Positions 9,363 to 20,219 of a stretch of 42,997 nt of DNA are shown here, one piece after another (position 1 is the stretch's first letter; every line of letters starts with the position of its first letter). The notes beneath the pieces were generated by a model. It searched no databases. It was given only the letters and a program-made list of their open reading frames with translations, and had not been told where the DNA came from. The position numbers were made by a program, and so were the translations under genes. The stretch spans positions 1-42,997 of the forward strand of contig CAMGGA010000004.1 of NCBI GenBank assembly GCA_946055515.1, read 5' to 3'. Origin of the DNA: an uncultured Bacteroidales bacterium. GTDB lineage: Bacteria; Bacteroidota; Bacteroidia; Bacteroidales; Bacteroidaceae.

Positions 9363-9415
9363 ATCAGCCCGCCGCGCGGATTTTTCCTCCGCACGGCGGG
9401 CTGATTGTATTTCTT
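9363..9415 (+). terminator. Rho-independent terminator after pfp
   Basis: ATCAGCCCGCCGcGCGGA pairs with TCCGCaCGGCGGGCTGAT, an almost perfect 18-bp GC-rich stem, followed by TTGTATTTCTTTT. Confidence 0.88.
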
Positions 9416-9468
9416 TTCCCGACAATCCACATCCCAAATCCTCCTGACGGGTGTCAGCAAGTTGACAA

Positions 9469-9725
9469 GCGTTCGATGCGCGCCCCAAAGGGGGAATGAG
9501 CTTTCAGCCCGGGACAGGCGGGAGTAGCGAACGACACCCTGGGTTAGCCAGAAGCACAAACAAGTAGCCCCGAAGGGGCAAAAGCAGCGACAGATACCTT
9601 TCTGCCTTTGCTTTTGCTCCTTCGGGGCGTGTCTGGAACGCTTCGGGTAACCCAGGGTGTCGCTCGCTACGCTCGCTTGCCCTGGGCTGAGAGCTCATTG
9701 CCCCTTCGGGGCGTGCGTTGAACGC
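9469..9725. repeat. Composite palindromic element, copy 3 (diverged)
   Basis: Same architecture and almost the same length as 1875-2132: GCGTTCGATGCG start, CCCTGGGT/ACCCAGGG arms, core GCCCCGAAGGGGCAAAAGCA with an inverted partner, and a GCGTTGAACGC end. The body is clearly diverged from copies 1 and 2, but the right-arm stretch beginning GTGTCGCTCGCTACGCTCGC is kept as in copy 1. Confidence 0.75.
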
Positions 9726-9818
9726 TTGGTGCAAAACCTAAATCCCTTCGGGGCGTGCGTTGAACGCTTGGTGCAAAACCTAAATTCCTTCGGGGCGTGT
9801 CCGGAACGCTTGACGCGC
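9702..9818. repeat. 42-bp tandem repeat, 2 full units plus a partial
   Basis: Units of CCCTTCGGGGCGTGCGTTGA followed by ACGCTTGGTGCAAAACCTAAAT lie at 9702-9743 and 9744-9785, apparently identical. A third diverged unit (TCCTTCGGGGCGTGTCCGGA) follows. It looks like tandem growth of the right end of the composite element. Confidence 0.85.
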
Positions 9819-9825
9819 GAACCGC

Positions 9826-11220
9826 CTAAAAGTCTGCCGACTTCGGGGTGCGGGGGAAGGGAATGACGTCGCGGATGTTCTGCATACCCGTCACGAAGAG
9901 GATGAGGCGCTCGAAGCCCAGGCCGAAACCGGAGTGGGGGCAAGTGCCGAAGCGGCGGGTGTCGAGATACCACCACATGTCCTTCATCGGGATGTCCAGC
10001 TCTTCGATGCGTGCCATGAGCTTCTCGTAGCTCTCTTCGCGCTCCGAGCCGCCAATGATTTCGCCGATTTGCGGGAAGAGCACGTCCATGGCGCGCACGG
10101 TCTTGCCGTCTTCGTTCAGCTTCATGTAGAAAGCCTTGATTTCCTTCGGGTAGTCCGTGAGGATAACGGGTTTCTTGAAGTGTTCCTCCACGAGGTAACG
10201 CTCGTGCTCGCTGGCGAGGTCCACGCCCCAGTGTACGGGGAACTCGAACTTGCGGCCTGCGGCGATGGCGTCTTCCAGAATTTGGATGCCCTCGGTGTAA
10301 GTGAGGCGCACGAAGTCGTGTTCGACCACGAAGTGGAGTCGTTCGAGGAGCGTCTTGTCCACCATCTTGTTGAGGAAGGCAAGGTCGTCCTGGCAGTTGT
10401 CCAGCGCCCAGCGCACGCAGTACTTGATGAAGTCCTCGGCGAGGTCCATGTTGTCATTGATGTCGTAGAAAGCCACTTCGGGCTCGATCATCCAGAACTC
10501 GGCGAGGTGGCGCGGCGTATTGGAGTTTTCGGCGCGGAAGGTGGGGCCGAAGGTATAGATGGCGCCGAGTGCCGTGGCGCCGAGCTCGCCTTCGAGCTGT
10601 CCGCTCACCGTCAGGGACGTCGTCTTGCCGAAGAAGTCGCCCGAATAGTCAATCTTGCCGTCTTCGGTGTGCTTCAGGTCGTAGAGGTTCTGCGTGGTAA
10701 CCTGGAACATCTGGCCTGCGCCTTCACAGTCGGAGGCTGTGATGATGGGCGTGTTGAAGTAGAAGAAGCCATGCTCGTGGAAGTAACGGTGGATGGCCAT
10801 TGCCATATTGTGGCGTATGCGGAAGACGGCGCCGAAGGTGTTTGTGCGCAAGCGCATGTGGGCGTGCTGCCGCATATACTCGAACGACTGTCCCTTCTTC
10901 TGCATCGGGTAGTCGCTGCCGCAGGTGCCGAGCACCTCGATGGCGGTGGCCTGCACCTCCACGCTCTGGCCTGCGCCCTGGCTCTCCACGAGCGTGCCCT
11001 CTACGGCGAGACAGGCGCCCGTAGTGATGAGTTTGAGCATTTCGGCGTCGAACTTCTCCACGTCGGCCACGATCTGCACGTTGAGGATGGTACTGCCGTC
11101 GTTCAGTGCGATGAAGTTAACGGATTTGCTGCCGCGGCGCGTGCGCACCCAGCCCTTCACACAAACGGTTGCCCCGAAGTCTGTTCGACGGAGTAAGTCT
11201 ACGATTTTTGTTCTTTGCAT
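9826..11220 (-). CDS. asnS: Asparaginyl-tRNA synthetase
   Basis: A class IIb aminoacyl-tRNA synthetase that charges tRNA-Asn. At 464 aa it is a normal length. The N-terminal OB-fold anticodon-binding domain contains [19 protein letters not shown] and [12 protein letters not shown]. The class II catalytic core shows [19 protein letters not shown] (motif 2 region) and ends with motif 3 in [20 protein letters not shown]. Asn rather than Asp specificity is inferred from the overall match to bacterial AsnRS. The gene is the last of a purB-rluB-asnS series on the minus strand, 100 nt after rluB. Its stop codon abuts repeat DNA. Confidence 0.97.
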   Translation of the reverse strand: MQRTKIVDLLRRTDFGATVCVKGWVRTRRGSKSVNFIALNDGSTILNVQIVADVEKFDAEMLKLITTGACLAVEGTLVESQGAGQSVEVQATAIEVLGTCGSDYPMQKKGQSFEYMRQHAHMRLRTNTFGAVFRIRHNMAMAIHRYFHEHGFFYFNTPIITASDCEGAGQMFQVTTQNLYDLKHTEDGKIDYSGDFFGKTTSLTVSGQLEGELGATALGAIYTFGPTFRAENSNTPRHLAEFWMIEPEVAFYDINDNMDLAEDFIKYCVRWALDNCQDDLAFLNKMVDKTLLERLHFVVEHDFVRLTYTEGIQILEDAIAAGRKFEFPVHWGVDLASEHERYLVEEHFKKPVILTDYPKEIKAFYMKLNEDGKTVRAMDVLFPQIGEIIGGSEREESYEKLMARIEELDIPMKDMWWYLDTRRFGTCPHSGFGLGFERLILFVTGMQNIRDVIPFPRTPKSADF

Positions 11221-11320
11221 CGTGTTGTAAGTAATCTTTAATCCTTTGCTCTATTGGCAAGTCAGGCAGGAGCGAAGCGGCGTTTCGGCCACCTCTGCCC
11301 TGCCCGACTGGAAATTCCGG

Positions 11321-12625
11321 TTATTCAAAAGCGCCCATGCGCAGCATCTGCACCTCCTTCTCGGTGAGGTAGCGCCAGTCGCCGCGGCGTACGTTTTTCT
11401 TCGTGAGGCCGGCGAAATAGACGCGGTCGAGTTTCGTCACGTGGTAGCCGAGGCTTTCAAAGATTCGGCGCACGATGCGGTTCTTGCCGCTGTGGATTTC
11501 GATGCCCACCTGCTTCTTGTCCGTGGGATGGGCGTATTCGACAGCGTCGGCCTTGATGAGGCCATCGTCGAGCGTGATACCTTCAGCGATGCGCTGGATG
11601 TCGGCTGCGCTGACGTTGCGGTCGGCGGTCACGTGGTAGATTTTCTTCTTCAGGAATTTGGGGTGCGTGAGCTTGGAAGCCATTTCGCCGTCGTTCGTGA
11701 GGAGAAGCACACCCGTCGTGTTGCGGTCGAGACGTCCCACGGGGTAGATGCGTTCGGGGCAGGCGTTGGCGACGAGGTCCATCACGGTCTTGCGGTTCTG
11801 GGGGTCCTCGCTCGTCGTCACGTAGCCCTTGGGCTTATTCAGGAGCACGTAGACCTTCTTCTCGAGCTTCACCAAGTTGTCGTGGAAGCGGATTTCGTCC
11901 GTGCGGAGCACCTTGGCGCCGAGTTCGGTCACCACTGCGCCGTTCACGCTCACCACGCCGGCTTCGATATACTTGTCCGCGTCGCGGCGCGAGCACACGC
12001 CGGCGTTGGCCAAGAACTTGTTGAGGCGCAAGGGTACGGTGGGGTCGTAGTTCTCCTCCTTATATTCGAGACGTTTCTTCTGGGAGTATTTTGCATGCGG
12101 GTCGAAGTTGCCACGGCGCTGCTGCGGACGGTTGTAGCCGCCGCCATTGTAGCGCGGGCGGAAGCCGCCCTGACCACCGCGCTGCTGATAGCCGCCTTGG
12201 GTACGGCGGGGCTGGTAGCCGCCCTCCGTTTCGTGCATTTCGCCGCCGGCATTGTAGCGGGGCGCATAGCCCTGGCGCGGCTGGCGGGGCTGCCAGCCCT
12301 GGTTGTCGCCGCCACCGTAGCGCTGCTTGCCCCAGCGGTTTTCACGGGGCTGGTAGCCGCCTTGGCGCGGGTTGTCGGAGCGGTAGTTGCGCTGCGAACC
12401 GTAGCCGCCTTCGGAGCGTTCGGAATAGCGGGGGCGGTAGGAGCCCTGCTGCGACGCGCCCTGCGAACTGTAGTCGCTGCTTCCGGCGGGACGGAAGTTG
12501 CGGTTGATGCGCGGGCGCGGCGTGTGGCCACCGCCCTGCGGTCTGTTCGTGTGTCCATTTTCCTCATTCTGCCAGCTGTAGCCGTCACGGCCTTGGCTGT
12601 TGTTGTTCATGAAATCGTCACTCAT
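11321..12625 (-). CDS. rluB: rRNA pseudouridine synthase, RluB/RsuA family, with long disordered N-terminus
   Basis: This enzyme isomerises uridine in rRNA, probably 23S, within the RluB/RluE/RsuA group. The protein is 434 aa. Residues 1 to about 195 are a low-complexity Gly/Arg/Gln/Tyr-rich tail (repeats such as GGYQPR and QGGYQQRGGQGG). An S4 RNA-binding domain follows (LRLNKFLANAGVCSRRDADK, ~199-218). The catalytic domain has LLNKPKGYVTT (~261-271) and GRLDRNTTGVLLLTNDG with catalytic Asp300. The tail looks RGG-like and probably adds nonspecific RNA binding (inference). It lies 79 nt downstream of purB on the same strand. The exact modified position is not shown by the sequence. Confidence 0.92.
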   Translation of the reverse strand: MSDDFMNNNSQGRDGYSWQNEENGHTNRPQGGGHTPRPRINRNFRPAGSSDYSSQGASQQGSYRPRYSERSEGGYGSQRNYRSDNPRQGGYQPRENRWGKQRYGGGDNQGWQPRQPRQGYAPRYNAGGEMHETEGGYQPRRTQGGYQQRGGQGGFRPRYNGGGYNRPQQRRGNFDPHAKYSQKKRLEYKEENYDPTVPLRLNKFLANAGVCSRRDADKYIEAGVVSVNGAVVTELGAKVLRTDEIRFHDNLVKLEKKVYVLLNKPKGYVTTSEDPQNRKTVMDLVANACPERIYPVGRLDRNTTGVLLLTNDGEMASKLTHPKFLKKKIYHVTADRNVSAADIQRIAEGITLDDGLIKADAVEYAHPTDKKQVGIEIHSGKNRIVRRIFESLGYHVTKLDRVYFAGLTKKNVRRGDWRYLTEKEVQMLRMGAFE

Positions 12626-12704
12626 GTTTCTGTTGTTTTTGATTTAGGTTTATGATTGCTGTGAGTGCATTTTCCCTAACGGGATAGATGTGTATGGTGT
12701 TCAA

Positions 12705-14051
12705 TTAGATACCCGTGTAGTTGTGGGGCGTGATGGCGCGGAGCTCCTCCTTGACGGCGTCGCTCACTTCAAGCGTGTCGATAAACTCGCGGATACGCTC
12801 GGGCGTCATGGCCTCGTTGGTGCGCGTCAGCGCCTTGAGTGCTTCGTAGGGATGGGGGTATGCTTCGCGGCGGAGCACCGTCTGGATAGCCTCGGCCACG
12901 ACAGCCCAGCAGTTGTCCAGGTCCGCGCGGATGCTCTCCTCGTGGAGCAGGAGTTTGCGCAGGCCCTTGAGCGAGCTGTGGAAGGCGATGAGCGCGTGGC
13001 CCATGGGCACGCCGATGTTGCGGATAACCGTGGAGTCCGTGAGGTCGCGCTGGAGGCGGCTGATGGGGAGTTTGCGGCTCAGGTGCTCGAGCAGTGCGTT
13101 GGCCAGTCCGAGGTTACCTTCGGAGTTCTCGAAGTCGATGGGGTTCACCTTGTGCGGCATGGCGCTGGAGCCGACTTCGCCCTTCTTGATGCGCTGCTTG
13201 AAATACTCCATAGAGACATATTGCCAGAAGTCGCGGTCCATGTCGATGACGATGGTGTGTATGCGTTTCATGGCGTCGAAGAGGGCGGCCATGTTGTCGT
13301 AGTTGCTGATTTGCGTCGTGTAGGCTTCGCGCTGGAGGCCGAGCTTTTCGCTCACAAAGCGGTCGCCGAAGGCCTTCCAGTCGTAGGCGGGATAGGCCAC
13401 GTGGTGGGCGTTGTAGTTACCCGTCGCTCCGCCGAACTTGGCCGAATGGGGGCAAGCCTTGAGCAGCTCCACCTGGCGTTCGAGGCGGTAGGCGAATACC
13501 TTCACCTCCTTGCCGAGACGCGTGGGCGAGGCGGGCTGTCCGTGGGTCTTGGCCAGCATGGGGATGTCCTTCCACGCTTCGGCATACTCGTTGAGCTGGT
13601 CGATGAGTTCCTGGAGGAGCGGCAGGTAAACCTGCTCCACGGCCTCCTTGAGCATGAGGGGGAACGACGTGTTGTTGATATCCTGCGAGGTGAGGCCGAA
13701 GTGCACAAATTCCTTGTAGGCATCCATTCCGCCCACCTTGTCGAGCTGTTCCTTGATGAAGTATTCGATGGCCTTCACGTCGTGGTTCGTGACGCTCTCG
13801 ATTTCCTTGACGCGCGCAGCGTCGGCCTCGGAGAAATTCTCGTAGAAGCCGCGGAGCGTGGCGAAGTGTTCGTGGGGGAAATCGGCCAACTGGGGCAAGG
13901 GAAGTTCACAAAGGGTGATGAAATACTCTATTTCCACGCGCACCCTGTACTTCATCAGGGCGTATTCGGAGAAGTAAGGAGCGAGGGCTTCGGTTTTAGA
14001 ACGATAGCGCCCGTCCACGGGCGACACGGCGGTGAGGATATCCAGTTCCAT
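12705..14051 (-). CDS. purB: Adenylosuccinate lyase
   Basis: PurB cleaves SAICAR and adenylosuccinate, releasing fumarate, in purine synthesis. It is a cytosolic homotetramer of the fumarase/aspartase superfamily. The 448-aa protein begins MELDILTAVSPVDGRYR, like E. coli-type PurB. It contains the substrate loop FGLTSQDINNTS (~118-129), KTHGQPASPTRLGKE, and the superfamily signature GSSAMPHKVNPIDFENSEGN carrying the catalytic Ser loop. It leads the purB-rluB-asnS group and has a -7 box about 35 nt upstream. Nothing is atypical. Confidence 0.97.
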   Translation of the reverse strand: MELDILTAVSPVDGRYRSKTEALAPYFSEYALMKYRVRVEIEYFITLCELPLPQLADFPHEHFATLRGFYENFSEADAARVKEIESVTNHDVKAIEYFIKEQLDKVGGMDAYKEFVHFGLTSQDINNTSFPLMLKEAVEQVYLPLLQELIDQLNEYAEAWKDIPMLAKTHGQPASPTRLGKEVKVFAYRLERQVELLKACPHSAKFGGATGNYNAHHVAYPAYDWKAFGDRFVSEKLGLQREAYTTQISNYDNMAALFDAMKRIHTIVIDMDRDFWQYVSMEYFKQRIKKGEVGSSAMPHKVNPIDFENSEGNLGLANALLEHLSRKLPISRLQRDLTDSTVIRNIGVPMGHALIAFHSSLKGLRKLLLHEESIRADLDNCWAVVAEAIQTVLRREAYPHPYEALKALTRTNEAMTPERIREFIDTLEVSDAVKEELRAITPHNYTGI

Positions 14052-14085
14052 TCGGTTTTTAAGGTGTGATTAAGTAATATGGGCG

Positions 14086-14093
14086 CAAAAATA
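14086..14093 (-). promoter_or_regulatory. -7 box for purB
   Basis: TATTTTTG on the minus strand, an exact TAnnTTTG, 35-42 nt before the ATG. No clear -33 TTTG. Confidence 0.5.
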
Positions 14094-14187
14094 GGTATTC
14101 TTGTCGAATGCGTAGGTCTTTATGCGAACTTTTTATCCGTAGGTGCGTCGTTTTCTTTTGGGAGAAAGCATTGCGATGTCGCGGCGG

Positions 14188-15537
14188 CTAACGTTCCTTC
14201 ACGGGCACGTAGTCGCTGGGGTCGGCCACGCAGCGGTAAGCCGGGCGGATGATGCGCCGGCCGTTGAAGCAGAGTTCCTCATTGCGGTGTGCACACCAGC
14301 CCACGATGCGCGCCATGGCGAAGAGCGGCGTGTAGATCTCTTCGGGCAGGCCGATGAGGTCGTAGACGAAGCCCGAGTAGAAGTCCACGTTGGCGCAGAG
14401 CTTCTTGCCCTCGCCCTTCACGCTGTAGACGGCCTGTACGGCAAGGCGTTCGATGCGTTTCATCAGTTCAAACTCTTTCAGGCGTCCCTTTTCGGCGGCG
14501 AGTTTGCCAGCCATCTCGCGGAGCAATACGGCGCGGGGGTCGGAGAGCGTGTAGACGGCGTGGCCGATACCGTAGATAAGGCCGCTGCCGTCGTAGGCTT
14601 CCTTGCGCACCATCTTGCAGAGGTAGCGGAAGATTTCTCCCTCGTCCTCCCAGTCCTCGATGACGTCCTTGAGGTGCTCGATCATGTGATGCACGCGGAT
14701 GTTCGCCCCACCGTGTTTCGGTCCCTTGAGCGAGCCGATGCCGGCGGCGATGGAGGAATAGGTGTCGGTGCAGGTCGAGGATGTCACGCGCACGGTGAAC
14801 GTAGAGTTGTTACCGCCGCCGTGTTCGGCCTGCAAAACGAGCAACAGGTCGAGGGTTCTGGCGTCGAGACGCGTGTAGTTGTTGCCCACGAGCATATAGA
14901 GGAAATTTTCGGCCAGTGAAAAATCCTCTTTGGGGTGGCGGATGTGGAGCGAGCGTCCGAGCATCTTGTGGCGCAGCATGTTGTAGGCGTACGCGATGAT
15001 GGTGGGGAATTTCGACGTGAGCTCGATGCTTTGCCGCATGAGGTTGTCGCGCGAGATGTCGTCGGGGTTCTCGTCGTAGGTATAGAGTTCGAGCACACTG
15101 CGGGCCAGGATGTTCATGATGTCGCTGCCCTCGAGTTCGACGATATTGAGCATCGTTTTCGACATCAGGGGCATATTGTCCACCAAGAGCAGGCGGAACT
15201 GTTCGAGTTCCTCGGCGTCGGGCAGGCGTCCCGAGAGCAACAGATAGGCCACTTCTTCAAAGCCGAATCGCTCCTCCTCGAGCATGGCGCGGGTGAGGTC
15301 AGCGATTTCGTAGCCGCGGAAGTAGAGGCGACCTTCGATGGGCTGCAATCCGTCGGCGGTGCGTTCGTAGCCCACGACGTTGCCGATGTTCGTGAGTCCC
15401 ACCAACACGCCCGTCCCGTCCTCGTTGCGCAATCCGCGCTTCACGTCGAGTTTACGGAACAGGTCGGCATCGATTTTGATGCACCCCTTCATGTTGTCAG
15501 CCAGCTTGTAGATGAGATAGTCCTTCTTGTCCGTCAT
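14188..15537 (-). CDS. gltA: Citrate synthase
   Basis: Citrate synthase joins acetyl-CoA and oxaloacetate. I place the start at ATG 15537 (MTDKKDYLIYKLADNMKG), giving 449 aa. The 806-aa track ORF runs back through the promoter and the antisense of the PAP2 gene and is not credible. Catalytic landmarks are LQAEHGGGNNSTFTVR, SLKGPKHGGAN (His) and YGIGHAVYTLSDPRA (second His and following region). The length and the N-terminal GLRNEDGTGVLVGLT region fit the Bacteroides-type long form; 2-methylcitrate synthase is a less likely alternative. No aconitase or isocitrate dehydrogenase gene is adjacent. purB follows 136 nt downstream on the same strand. Confidence 0.92.
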   Translation of the reverse strand: MTDKKDYLIYKLADNMKGCIKIDADLFRKLDVKRGLRNEDGTGVLVGLTNIGNVVGYERTADGLQPIEGRLYFRGYEIADLTRAMLEEERFGFEEVAYLLLSGRLPDAEELEQFRLLLVDNMPLMSKTMLNIVELEGSDIMNILARSVLELYTYDENPDDISRDNLMRQSIELTSKFPTIIAYAYNMLRHKMLGRSLHIRHPKEDFSLAENFLYMLVGNNYTRLDARTLDLLLVLQAEHGGGNNSTFTVRVTSSTCTDTYSSIAAGIGSLKGPKHGGANIRVHHMIEHLKDVIEDWEDEGEIFRYLCKMVRKEAYDGSGLIYGIGHAVYTLSDPRAVLLREMAGKLAAEKGRLKEFELMKRIERLAVQAVYSVKGEGKKLCANVDFYSGFVYDLIGLPEEIYTPLFAMARIVGWCAHRNEELCFNGRRIIRPAYRCVADPSDYVPVKER

Positions 15538-15630
15538 ACGTTGTGAGAGTCTTTGTTGCCAAGAATCCTTGGTTTGAGCAATCTGTGAGCGCTCGGGTTT
15601 TTGTATTGTAAAAATGCGCGATAACGGCGG

Positions 15631-15663
15631 CGAAGATACAACAAAATGTAAATGCAACGCAAA
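15631..15663 (-). promoter_or_regulatory. Promoter for gltA
   Basis: On the minus strand, TTTG lies 21 bp before TATCTTCG, a one-mismatch -7 box. It is about 94 nt before the ATG. Confidence 0.55.
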
Positions 15664-15786
15664 GTCCGACCGCTCTTTTTCCATTTTATACAGCAGAATT
15701 GCGGTTTTATGCAACAGAATTTGAAAAATCATTCCCTTTGACGCAAAATCCGCCCCCACGCCGCGGCTTTTCTCCACGGTTCGTCC

Positions 15787-15794
15787 TACTTTTG
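15787..15794 (+). promoter_or_regulatory. -7 box for the PAP2 phosphatase gene
   Basis: TACTTTTG, an exact TAnnTTTG, about 65 nt before the GTG start. TTTT lies 15 bp upstream, so the -33 is poor. Confidence 0.45.
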
Positions 15795-15858
15795 CATCGC
15801 CGCCGCAGCCCGCACCGCACAGTGCGGCGACATCCACTCCTTTAATATATATACACGC

Positions 15859-16425
15859 GTGAAGCCACTCCCCCACTCCCCCCGCCTGTTGCGCGCCTTC
15901 GCCTGCGCGGCCACGTTGGCCTGCGTCCTGTCGGCCACGGCGCAGAAGAAGTTCGTAGACCGCTCGACCGATGCACTCTGCCTCCTCCCCTCTGCCACGG
16001 GCTTGGTGAAAGCCTGGCTCGACCACGACCGCGAGGGCATGAAGCAATGGGCCATCACCTCGGCCACGACCCTGGCGGCGAACTATGCCCTGGAAGCTCT
16101 CGTCGAGAAAGACCGCCCCGACCACTCGGGCCACCACGCCTTCCCCAGCACCCACTCGGCCGTGGCTTTCAACGGGACCACCTTCCTCTGCCGCCGCTAC
16201 GGCTGGCAGTGGGGCGTGCCGGCCTACGCCGTAGCGGGCTACGTGGCGTGGGGACGGGTCTACGCGAAGAAACACGACGGCTGGGACGTGGCGGGCGGTG
16301 CGCTGCTGGGTGCGGCGAGCGGCCTGCTCCTGACGCGGCCGTTTGCGCGCAAAGCGAACCTCACGCTTGCTCCCGTTGCCTGGGGACGCGAGGCGGCGGG
16401 CGTCTACTGCGCCTGGCGTTTCTGA
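15859..16425 (+). CDS. Secreted PAP2-family phosphatase
   Basis: A 188-aa acid phosphatase of the PAP2 superfamily, whose members dephosphorylate lipid or other small phosphates outside the cytoplasm. It starts with GTG. Residues 1 to ~29 form a Sec signal peptide (RLLRAFACAATLACVLSATAQ, shown here only as its basic n-region and Ala-rich core, with likely cleavage after TAQ). The three PAP2 motifs are present: EKDRPD (short motif 1), FPSTHSAVAF (motif 2, PSTH instead of PSGH) and GRVYAKKHDGWDV (motif 3, Arg-x5-His-x3-Asp). No clear membrane helices beyond the signal suggest a periplasmic soluble form. The substrate is unknown. A 21-bp repeat array begins 19 nt after the stop. Confidence 0.85.
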   Translation: MKPLPHSPRLLRAFACAATLACVLSATAQKKFVDRSTDALCLLPSATGLVKAWLDHDREGMKQWAITSATTLAANYALEALVEKDRPDHSGHHAFPSTHSAVAFNGTTFLCRRYGWQWGVPAYAVAGYVAWGRVYAKKHDGWDVAGGALLGAASGLLLTRPFARKANLTLAPVAWGREAAGVYCAWRF

Positions 16426-16443
16426 CGCGACGGGGCGGACGGA

Positions 16444-16569
16444 CAATCCCTGGCTTTGAAAATTCAATCGCAGGCTTTGAAAATTCAATCCCTGGCTTTG
16501 GATTTTCAATCCCTGGCTTTGAAAATTCAATCCCTGGCTTTGAAAATTCAATCCCTGGCTTTGGAAAGG
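16444..16569. repeat. Array of six 21-bp repeats
   Basis: Units of consensus CAATCCCTGGCTTTGAAAAT plus T lie head to tail without spacers. Units 2, 3 and 6 carry substitutions. Because 21 is divisible by 3, several frames stay open on both strands, which produces the spurious repeat-protein ORFs in the track. Related short arrays lie at 5780 and 38008. Confidence 0.9.
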
Positions 16570-16631
16570 CTGTTGAAGGCTTTGCGCACACGCTCCGCGA
16601 CGCGGCATTGCAAAGAAAGTCTTCCAAACGC

Positions 16632-16662
16632 TTTGCTTGCCCTTCCGTTTGGCTTAACTTTG
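16632..16662 (+). promoter_or_regulatory. Promoter for thiE-thiC
   Basis: TTTG, a 19-bp spacer, then TAACTTTG: an exact match to the Bacteroidetes -33/-7 promoter. Transcription would begin near 16668. Confidence 0.75.
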
Positions 16663-16812
16663 CATTCTAATACCGCCCCGCGGGCAGCGCGGCACACTGT
16701 CCGCGAAGGACAAGCCGCAGCCCAGCGCAACCAAAGGGTTCCCCTCGGTTTTGCCTTTCTTGCGCGGCCTTCGGGGGCTTCATCTCTCAAACTCTAAACT
16801 CGAACCTTGCCC

Positions 16813-19198
<2,386 letters not shown>

Positions 19199-19355
19199 AG
19201 GAAAATGGCGGAATCGGGGTAGGCAGATGGCAAAACCGAAGGGTTGCAAGCGTAACCGCGCTGGCTTGGTTTGTCCCGATATTTTACCCAATCAAAGCCT
19301 GTCTGCCCTGATTTCCAATCCTCTTCAACCGTTCTGATGCGAGAAAATCCGAGAC

Positions 19356-20123
19356 ATGAATTACTACTTTTTCTTCTACTCAGACAACCTGCTGCTCTCG
19401 CCAAACGGTGAGCTGCCCCGCGGCGACGTTTCGCCCCTCCCCGCAGACGCGACGGGCCCGCTGCGCCCGCTGCCCGCCCACGAGGGATGCCCGTGCTTCG
19501 CGGCGCAACTCCTGCGCACGGACTTGGGCGACGCGTGGCAGTTGGTAGGTCTGCGCAACAGCTTCTCCATCCTTCCCGCCCCGCTCTACCGGCTGGCAGG
19601 CAAGGCACGCGAACTGCTCCACTGGCATTCGACCACGCGCTACTGCGGCGTCTGTGGCGGACCGATGGAATGGCACACCGACATTTCCAAGCGCTGCACC
19701 CACTGCGGCCGGGAAATCTGGCCTTCGCCCGCGGCGGCGGTCATCGTGGCGGTCACGCGCAACGAAGGCCGCGAAATCCTGCTCGTGCAGAGCAAGAACT
19801 TCAAGCGGGACTACATGGGACTGGTGGCAGGCTTCGTCGAAACGGGCGAAACGCTCGAGGAGACGGTCCACCGCGAGGTGTGGGAGGAGACCCACCTGCA
19901 CATCCGCAACCTGCGCTACTTTGCCTCGCAGCCCTGGCCTTTCCCGTCGGTGCTGATGGTGGGCTTCACGGCCGAATATGCCGACGGCACCCTCGAACTG
20001 CAACGCTCGGAACTGAAGAAAGGCGGATGGTTCGACCGCGACCACATGCCCGAAATCCCGGGCCGCGTGAGCTTGGCCCGCCGCCTGATTGACCATTGGC
20101 TGAACGGAAACGACTCGCGCTGA
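19356..20123 (+). CDS. nudC: NAD+/NADH diphosphatase (NudC-type Nudix hydrolase)
   Basis: NudC hydrolyses NADH/NAD+ to NMN and AMP and, in E. coli, removes NAD caps from RNA. The 255-aa protein has an N-terminal NudC domain, a zinc-binding block with CGVCGG and CTHCG, and a Nudix box beginning GFVETGETLEETVHREVWEE, where the usual Gly after the EE pair is Thr. The NADH-pyrophosphatase signature follows (SQPWPFPS, with Val instead of the final Ser). These two substitutions are mild; activity is still expected. The gene lies 157 nt after thiC and 96 nt before relA, all on the plus strand; co-transcription is possible but not shown. Confidence 0.92.
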   Translation: MNYYFFFYSDNLLLSPNGELPRGDVSPLPADATGPLRPLPAHEGCPCFAAQLLRTDLGDAWQLVGLRNSFSILPAPLYRLAGKARELLHWHSTTRYCGVCGGPMEWHTDISKRCTHCGREIWPSPAAAVIVAVTRNEGREILLVQSKNFKRDYMGLVAGFVETGETLEETVHREVWEETHLHIRNLRYFASQPWPFPSVLMVGFTAEYADGTLELQRSELKKGGWFDRDHMPEIPGRVSLARRLIDHWLNGNDSR

Positions 20124-20219
20124 GTAACGCCCCTGCCAAGCCAAGGCTGGCGGAGACGACCTCTCCAACCCACTCCCTTTTCCCAAAGAAAACTTCACAG
20201 AAACTTAAACTCCGACTTT

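Larger units (their letters stand above)
9309..9825. other. Intergenic region: terminator plus palindromic repeats
   Basis: This 517-nt stretch separates convergent pfp and asnS. It contains the pfp terminator, the third composite palindromic element and a 42-bp tandem repeat that ends against the asnS stop codon. No gene is supported. Confidence 0.8.
15538..15858. other. Divergent promoter region between gltA and the PAP2 gene
   Basis: This 321-nt stretch carries the gltA promoter (15631-15663) and a -7 box facing the PAP2 gene (15787-15794). It is AT-richer than the flanks. No coding or other feature is recognised. Confidence 0.6.
16426..16812. other. Gap holding a 21-bp repeat array and the thiE leader
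   Basis: After the PAP2 stop come six 21-bp units (16444-16569), then the thi promoter (16632-16662) and a ~145-nt leader to the thiE ATG. The leader lacks recognisable TPP-riboswitch signatures such as CTGAGA. Confidence 0.7.

Noticed and set aside
11246-12655. 469-aa plus-strand ORF, Ala/Val-rich and membrane-like
   Set aside because: Antisense of rluB; the apparent hydrophobic helices come from the complement of its Gly/Arg-rich tail.
12690-14069. 459-aa plus-strand ORF
   Set aside because: Antisense of purB.
16444-16569. CRISPR array
   Set aside because: Units are contiguous 21-mers without unique spacers, and no cas genes are present.
15538-16608. N-terminal extension of citrate synthase (806-aa ORF)
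   Set aside because: It crosses the gltA promoter, is antisense to the PAP2 gene and encodes the 21-bp repeat array as pseudo-protein repeats.
16668-16812. TPP riboswitch upstream of thiE
   Set aside because: None of the conserved aptamer strings was found by eye; a covariance scan would settle it.
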